Of a stretch of 16,180 nucleotides of DNA, positions 12,288 through 16,180 are shown in pieces; position 1 is the first letter of the stretch; the number at the start of each line of letters is the position of its first letter. The stretch spans positions 1-16,180 of the forward strand of contig JAVKHN010000045.1 in assembly GCA_031459935.1 (NCBI GenBank), read 5' to 3'. The translations under genes and the position numbers were made by a program. Source of the stretch: Sysuimicrobium calidum. Lineage in GTDB: Bacteria; Sysuimicrobiota; Sysuimicrobiia; Sysuimicrobiales; Sysuimicrobiaceae. Under the pieces are notes generated by a model, which ran no database searches, had not been told where the DNA came from, and saw only the letters and a list, made by a program, of their open reading frames with translations.

Positions 12288-14516
12288 CTACCGCTCTGTG
12301 ACCGCGACCCGGGTCCTGGCCTGCGCGCCCCCGGGGCTGTAGGCGATCACCACGATCGCGTACCGGGCGCCCAGAAACCGCAGGGGGGACTCCACGGTGA
12401 GGCGGAAGGTCCCGTCCGGCCCCGCCAGGAGCCATTCGTCCCGCACCGGCACGGGCGTGGCGCCTCCCTCTAGGGTGACGACAACCCGCACCCGGCTTCC
12501 GGGGGTGGTCCTCCCCGCGACCTCGAAGGGCGAGGAGACGAGAGCCCCCGCCGCGGGGAGGTCGAGTTTGACCGTGTGCTCCAAACGCTCCTCCGGACCC
12601 GTGCGACCTGGGTGGCCCGGCTCCCCGGGGATCGCGGAGGGAGCCGGAGGAGTCCCCTCGGGGCGTGCGAAGTCCACCGGGGGCCGGTCCGCCAGGGCCT
12701 CCCTCATGAACCGGGCCCACAGGCGGGCGGGAACGGTCCCGCCCACCACCCTGCGCATGGGGGTGTTGTCGTCGTTGCCCACCCACACCGCCACCGCGAG
12801 GTCCGGGGTGTAGCCCACGAACCAGGCGTTGCGGTAGTCGTCCGTGGTCCCGGTCTTCCCCGCCGCCGGGCGTCCGATATCAGCCGCGCGGCCGGTCCCC
12901 CGGAGGATCACCCCCCGGAGGATGTCCGTCATGGTGTACGCCACCTCCGGCCGGAGGGCGATGCGACGCTCCGGGCTGAACTCGTCCAGCACGCGGCCTG
13001 TCGCATCCGTCACCCGAGTGATGGCCACGGGCTCGGTGTGGACGCCGTTGGCGGCCAGGGTGGCGTAGGCGGAGGCCATCTCGAGCACGGTGACCTCCAA
13101 GGTGCCCAGGGCGAGGGAGAGGTTGGGCTGAAGGGGGCTATGGATCCCCATGCGGCGGGCGGTCTCGATCACCGCCTGCGGTCCCAGCTCTGCGAGCACC
13201 CGGACCGCGGGCACGTTCCGGGAGTGTTCCACCGCCCGCCGGAGGGTGAGAGGCCCCCAATACGTCCGATCGTAGTTCTTCGGCTGCCACTCGCCGAATC
13301 CCGGGATGTGGTAGCGGACGGGCTCGTCCAGAAGGATGTCCTCCGGGGAGGCCCCGCGCTCCAGCGCGGCGACGTAGACGAAGGGCTTGAAGGCACTTCC
13401 CGGCTGGCGGAGCGCCTGCCAGGCCCGGTTGAACTGCGACCGGTGGAAGTCCACACCCCCTACCATGGCCTTGATGTGACCGGTATGCGGATCCACGGCC
13501 ACGAGGGCTCCCTGGGAGACCCCACTTGCCCGGGCTTCCGCGATGCCCTGCGCGATGACCCGCTGCGCCAGCTCCTGGAGGCGTACGTCCAGGGTGGTGT
13601 AGACCCGCAGCCCTCCCCGGTACACCCGCTCCTCCCCGTAGCGCTGGACGAGGAAGGGGATGAGGTAGGAGACGAAGTACGGGGCCCGGATTCCCACCAG
13701 GCCCGCATTGACCGGGGTGCGGCGGAGCCCCACAGGAGCCCGCAGGGCGGCCTGCGCCTGCTCCGCGGAGAGGAAGCCCAGCTCCACCATCTTACGCAGT
13801 ACCTGCTCCTGCCGGCGTTTCGCGGCCGGGAAGTTCCGGAAGGGATCGTAGCGGCTAGGCGCCTGGATGAGCCCGGCCAGCAGGCTCGCTTCGGGCAGGC
13901 CGAGTTCTCCCACCCTCCTGTTGAAGTACACCTGGGCCGCCATCTCCACCCCATACGCGCCGTTCCCGAAGTACACCTGGTTCAGGTAGCGCTCGAGGAT
14001 CTCCTCCTTGGTGAGGTGGCGCTCCATCTCCAGGGCGAGCAGCATCTCGTGCAGCTTGCGGGTTAGGGTGCGCTCGGGAGTCAGAAACAGGGTACGCGCC
14101 AGCTGCTGGGTGATGGTGCTTCCCCCCTCCAGGATCCGGTTTCGGGTGAGGTTCACCCACAGCGCCCGCATCACCCCGATGACGTCCACGCCCCGGTGCT
14201 GGTAGAACCGCTCGTCCTCGATGGCGATCACCGCCTGCTGCAGGATCCGGGGGATGGCGGAGAGGGGCACGTAGACGCGGTTTTCGCGGTAGAGGCTCGC
14301 GATGAGCTCCCCGTTGGCCGCGTAGATGCGGGTGGCCTGGCTGGGCGGGTGGTAGAGGACGGAGACGTCCGGGAGGGCGGTCCGGGCCGCCAGGAGGAGG
14401 GCGGCCACCGCCCCGAGAAAGGCCACGGAGAGGGCAGCGAGCGCGGCCGAGCCCACCACCAGCCACCGGGCTCCCCGACGGGGTCGCCTCCGGGAGGACC
14501 GGCCAGAGCGCTTCAT
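12288..14516 (-). CDS. Class A penicillin-binding protein (PBP1A type), bifunctional peptidoglycan synthase
   Basis: 742 residues. It polymerises glycan strands from lipid II and cross-links the peptides at the outer face of the membrane. Order of parts: a very basic cytoplasmic tail (1-18); one transmembrane helix (about 19-45); a GT51 glycosyltransferase domain with catalytic Glu100 in IAIEDERFYQHRGVD, GGSTITQQLAR (131-141), RKLHEMLLALEMER (153-166) and QVYFGNGAYGVE; then a penicillin-binding transpeptidase domain with Ser374 and Lys377 in PGSAFKPF, Ser432-x-Asn434 in HSRNVPAV, and KTGTT at 554-558. A Pro/Gly-rich linker (about 618-650) leads to a C-terminal beta-rich, Ig-like domain (VSSPFEVAGRTTPGSRVRV onward). 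The ATG at 14516 has AGGAGG at ideal spacing. Exact paralog name cannot be decided. Confidence 0.97.
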   Translation of the reverse strand: MKRSGRSSRRRPRRGARWLVVGSAALAALSVAFLGAVAALLLAARTALPDVSVLYHPPSQATRIYAANGELIASLYRENRVYVPLSAIPRILQQAVIAIEDERFYQHRGVDVIGVMRALWVNLTRNRILEGGSTITQQLARTLFLTPERTLTRKLHEMLLALEMERHLTKEEILERYLNQVYFGNGAYGVEMAAQVYFNRRVGELGLPEASLLAGLIQAPSRYDPFRNFPAAKRRQEQVLRKMVELGFLSAEQAQAALRAPVGLRRTPVNAGLVGIRAPYFVSYLIPFLVQRYGEERVYRGGLRVYTTLDVRLQELAQRVIAQGIAEARASGVSQGALVAVDPHTGHIKAMVGGVDFHRSQFNRAWQALRQPGSAFKPFVYVAALERGASPEDILLDEPVRYHIPGFGEWQPKNYDRTYWGPLTLRRAVEHSRNVPAVRVLAELGPQAVIETARRMGIHSPLQPNLSLALGTLEVTVLEMASAYATLAANGVHTEPVAITRVTDATGRVLDEFSPERRIALRPEVAYTMTDILRGVILRGTGRAADIGRPAAGKTGTTDDYRNAWFVGYTPDLAVAVWVGNDDNTPMRRVVGGTVPARLWARFMREALADRPPVDFARPEGTPPAPSAIPGEPGHPGRTGPEERLEHTVKLDLPAAGALVSSPFEVAGRTTPGSRVRVVVTLEGGATPVPVRDEWLLAGPDGTFRLTVESPLRFLGARYAIVVIAYSPGGAQARTRVAVTER

Positions 14517-14543
14517 CCCGAACCTCCTGTCCCACGCGCCCTC

Positions 14544-14552
14544 ATAATATCA
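14544..14552 (-). promoter_or_regulatory. Extended -10 promoter for the class A PBP gene
   Basis: On the minus strand TGATATTAT (14552-14544) fits the extended -10 form TGnTATAAT with one mismatch. It lies in an AT-rich pocket (14540-14566) between the CPBP and PBP genes and would start transcription about 20 bases before the PBP ATG, leaving room for the strong AGGAGG site. I see no good -35, which extended -10 promoters do not need. Confidence 0.5.
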
Positions 14553-14589
14553 GCCAAACAATTCCGACGCCTACCCGGGCCGCGGGAGT

Positions 14590-15396
14590 CTATGACTCAA
14601 GCAGGGGCACTGCGACGTGCAACACAACATCCGCTGTGAAATGGGCAAGCATGGCCGCTTCAAGTCCACGCGTCCAGTACAGGTAGCCAAAGGCGAGCGA
14701 AGCCAGGCCATTCAAGGCAACGGCGCGCACGGCGACCAGCGGTGTGAGCGGTACAAGCATTGCTGTGGCGGGCAGGTGTCCCAGCCCGAAGAGCACAGCG
14801 ACAAGGACGTTTGCTGTCCACAAGATCCCGGTGCTCGGGAAACCCTGAGCCGTGCGGCAGACCTTCGTCAGAAGCCAGACCAGTAAGGAGAACAGCCCCA
14901 GCCGCATAAAGAGTTCCTCAGTAATGCCCCCGTAGAAAGAGGCGAGGAAACCCTCCCAGACGGGTATCTGCGGGCTTCGGGTCAGCACCCTGGGCACGCG
15001 AGAGGCAAAAATCAGCACGTCCAAGACCACGACGATCAAAGCAACCGCAGCCCCCAGAACCACCGAGGGGGGAAGGATGCCCTTCAGCCGTTGCCACGAC
15101 CTCTCGCCGGACAGCCACGCTTCAAGGAGCGGTGCACCTAGCCCTGTGCGTTTCGCCAGCAGGAGGCCCAATCCCACTGCCATCGCGATGAAGACGGCAT
15201 TCTGGGCCACCTGAATCGGGATCAGCACCTGAAGTGGCACCGGCAACTGTTTGAGCCTTGGTGCTTGCAGCGTCAGGGAGTAGGGGATAACCAAGATTGC
15301 CCCTGTGATACCCGCCATCGACAGCAGGAGAAACTCCCGCCAGTCGAAGCCCTCTTCTGCCATCACGGCCTCTCCGGAAAGACAGATCTCAGTCAT
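14590..15396 (-). CDS. CPBP family intramembrane glutamic endopeptidase (CAAX/Abi type)
   Basis: 268 residues, mostly membrane-embedded, with about seven to eight hydrophobic segments. The three family motifs are present: ITEELFMR with the EExxxR signature (Glu160, Glu161, Arg165), FGLGH (Phe203, His207) and HFTAD (His252, Asp256). These residues form the intramembrane active site of the CAAX-protease/bacteriocin-processing family. Substrate is unknown. ATG at 15396 has AGGTGA very close; an in-frame ATG at 15363, giving MAEEGFDW, has GGAGAGG at better spacing and may be the true start. Its base composition is lower in GC than its neighbours (roughly 55-65% in hand-tallied lines), suggesting possible horizontal acquisition. 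There is no conclusive partner gene nearby. Confidence 0.9.
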   Translation of the reverse strand: MTEICLSGEAVMAEEGFDWREFLLLSMAGITGAILVIPYSLTLQAPRLKQLPVPLQVLIPIQVAQNAVFIAMAVGLGLLLAKRTGLGAPLLEAWLSGERSWQRLKGILPPSVVLGAAVALIVVVLDVLIFASRVPRVLTRSPQIPVWEGFLASFYGGITEELFMRLGLFSLLVWLLTKVCRTAQGFPSTGILWTANVLVAVLFGLGHLPATAMLVPLTPLVAVRAVALNGLASLAFGYLYWTRGLEAAMLAHFTADVVLHVAVPLLES

Positions 15397-15423
15397 TTCA
15401 CCTGCCCCGCGAAGCGGTGTCGG

Positions 15424-15579
15424 ATGCCAGTGTACAGCGCCACCCGAGCCACCGTGCTCACGGCCTCCGCCACCGGGTCGGCCTGCGGCGAACTCCGCCA
15501 TACCGCCCTGCGGGCCCTGTCGTGGGCCCTGCCCCTCCTGGCCCTGGCCGCCGTCCTGGCCTGGCTGCACCAGGTGTGA
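15424..15579 (+). CDS. Possible small membrane protein (51 residues), uncertain
   Basis: A 51-codon frame from ATG to TGA inside the gap between CPBP and DUF2207. It has nearly all codons ending in G or C, as expected for genes at this GC content, whereas the frame upstream of the ATG loses that bias. The C-terminal half reads ALSWALPLLALAAVLAWLHQV, a plausible single membrane helix. There is no good ribosome-binding site and I recognise no family. It may be a real small protein, the remnant tail of a lost membrane protein, or a chance frame. It ends 8 bases from the convergent DUF2207 stop. Confidence 0.3.
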   Translation: MPVYSATRATVLTASATGSACGELRHTALRALSWALPLLALAAVLAWLHQV

Positions 15580-15587
15580 GTCCGGTC

Positions 15588-16180
15588 CTACCACGAGCCG
15601 CCTCCACCACCGCCCCCTCCACCCCCCGAGAAGCCCCGGCCGAATCCGCTGCGGCCAGCTCCGAAACCCGAACTCCGCGAGGGCGTGGACGGCAGCACCG
15701 AGTTCATCGAGGACACGGCGTGGCTCAAGCGGTCCAGGAAGACCTGGGGCCGGAACGTCTCGGGCCTCCAGGCAGGCGACTGGTACCACTCCGGCGGCTT
15801 GCGGAGGAGGTCCTGGAACTTCTGGGCCCACTCGTCCGCGACGCCGAAGACCAGCGCGTAGGGCAGGACGCGGTCAAAGAAGTCCGGCTGCTCCTGGACA
15901 AGCCGCTCCAGGCGGTCCGACTCGACCCGGCGAACGAACTCCCTAAAGCCCAGGATTTCCCAAAGCGCGTGCACCCCCTTAGCCGTCCGGCGCGGCATGG
16001 CGGGCCCGAAGACCAGGAACAGAACCCCTCCCAGGGCGACGCCGAGACCGACCAGCACCGCGTTGAGGGGACTGGATTCCCCCCACACAGCCCAGGCACC
16101 GAAGCCCCCGAAAACGAACAACAAGCCGGCCTTCCGATAGGCGTCGCGGATCCTCTGGGGGTTACCGGCGAAGTACCCGT
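15588..16180 (-). CDS. DUF2207-type predicted membrane protein, C-terminal part (5' end outside window)
   Basis: The minus-strand frame is open to the right edge and shows 196 residues up to TAG at 15588. Visible order: a short segment ending in RDAYRKAG, two adjacent membrane helices (LLFVFGGFGAWAVWG and NAVLVGLGVALGGVLFLVFG), a cytoplasmic domain with MPRRTAKGVHALWEILGFREF (of the type 'R...G......GfkeFl') and ERLVQEQPDFFDRVLPYALVFG, and a C-terminal tail that turns into a long glycine run ending in SW. This helix pair, the 'LPYA..fG....W...F' segment and the Gly-rich SW-ending tail are typical of DUF2207. Function unknown. The TTG at 16124 is not taken as the start because the frame and similarity continue beyond it. 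Confidence 0.82.
   Translation of the reverse strand, partial: GYFAGNPQRIRDAYRKAGLLFVFGGFGAWAVWGESSPLNAVLVGLGVALGGVLFLVFGPAMPRRTAKGVHALWEILGFREFVRRVESDRLERLVQEQPDFFDRVLPYALVFGVADEWAQKFQDLLRKPPEWYQSPAWRPETFRPQVFLDRLSHAVSSMNSVLPSTPSRSSGFGAGRSGFGRGFSGGGGGGGGGGSW

Noticed and set aside
12278..12291. GTAGCG-CC-CGCTAC inverted repeat at the PBP stop codon
   Set aside because: Perfect 6-bp arms but only a 2-base loop and no T-run on either side; not a credible terminator, though it may be a minor 3' structure.
12576..14066. 496-codon plus-strand open frame opposite the PBP gene
   Set aside because: Antisense to a protein with all class A PBP motifs; low-complexity His/Pro/Gly/Arg translation.

Overview
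The window is GC-rich (about 68-70% in lines I tallied by hand) and densely packed. It carries 20 confident protein-coding genes: 18 on the minus strand and 2 on the plus strand. One further 51-codon plus-strand reading frame is uncertain. I see no rRNA, tRNA, insertion sequence, phage gene or CRISPR array. No gene-free stretch exceeds 300 bases; the largest gap is 15397-15587. The gene content (monofunctional birA, type III pantothenate kinase, ECF-type S component, greA; yebC-ruvC-ruvA-ruvB; class A PBP) resembles the conserved chromosomal core of high-GC, deep-branching Bacillota or a related Terrabacteria lineage. That placement is inferred from gene order recalled from memory, not from a search.

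Layout from right to left, the direction of most transcription. At 15588-16180 is the C-terminal part of a DUF2207-type membrane protein with a polyglycine tail, cut by the window edge. At 14590-15396 is a CPBP-family membrane protease in noticeably lower-GC DNA. At 12288-14516 is a class A penicillin-binding protein with its own extended -10 promoter. At 9322-12239 are yebC and then ruvC-ruvA-ruvB, the last three overlapping by 4 bases at each junction; they supply Holliday-junction branch migration and resolution. A two-gene plus-strand island (8011-9311) encodes nicotinamidase and a DUF72 protein; it runs into ruvB tail to tail and away from the next cluster head to head.

A long minus-strand vitamin/cofactor cluster occupies 172-7930: a membrane-anchored unknown protein, an ASCH-domain protein, folP, folB, birA, a P1/S58-family peptidase, an ECF S component, coaX, and finally a pair of unusual genes. 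Many junctions are 1-base gaps or 4-base ATGA overlaps, indicating translational coupling. The cluster ends at a strong intrinsic terminator (131-165), immediately followed by the start of greA, which runs off the left edge.

The most interesting part is the terminal gene pair at 172-2300. The last gene closely resembles the cyanobacterial long-chain acyl-ACP reductase (AAR), which makes fatty aldehydes for alkane synthesis. It keeps the family's Rossmann GATGxIG motif, the TTGN-TA motif and the active-site cysteine, but here it sits in a non-cyanobacterial context. It is preceded 8 bases upstream by an unrecognised 322-residue protein, a possible dedicated partner. Other points worth attention are a 144-base structured leader before the ECF transporter whose closing helix hides the ribosome-binding site (a possible riboswitch), and an Asp-to-Asn change at the usual catalytic Asp of the pantothenate kinase.
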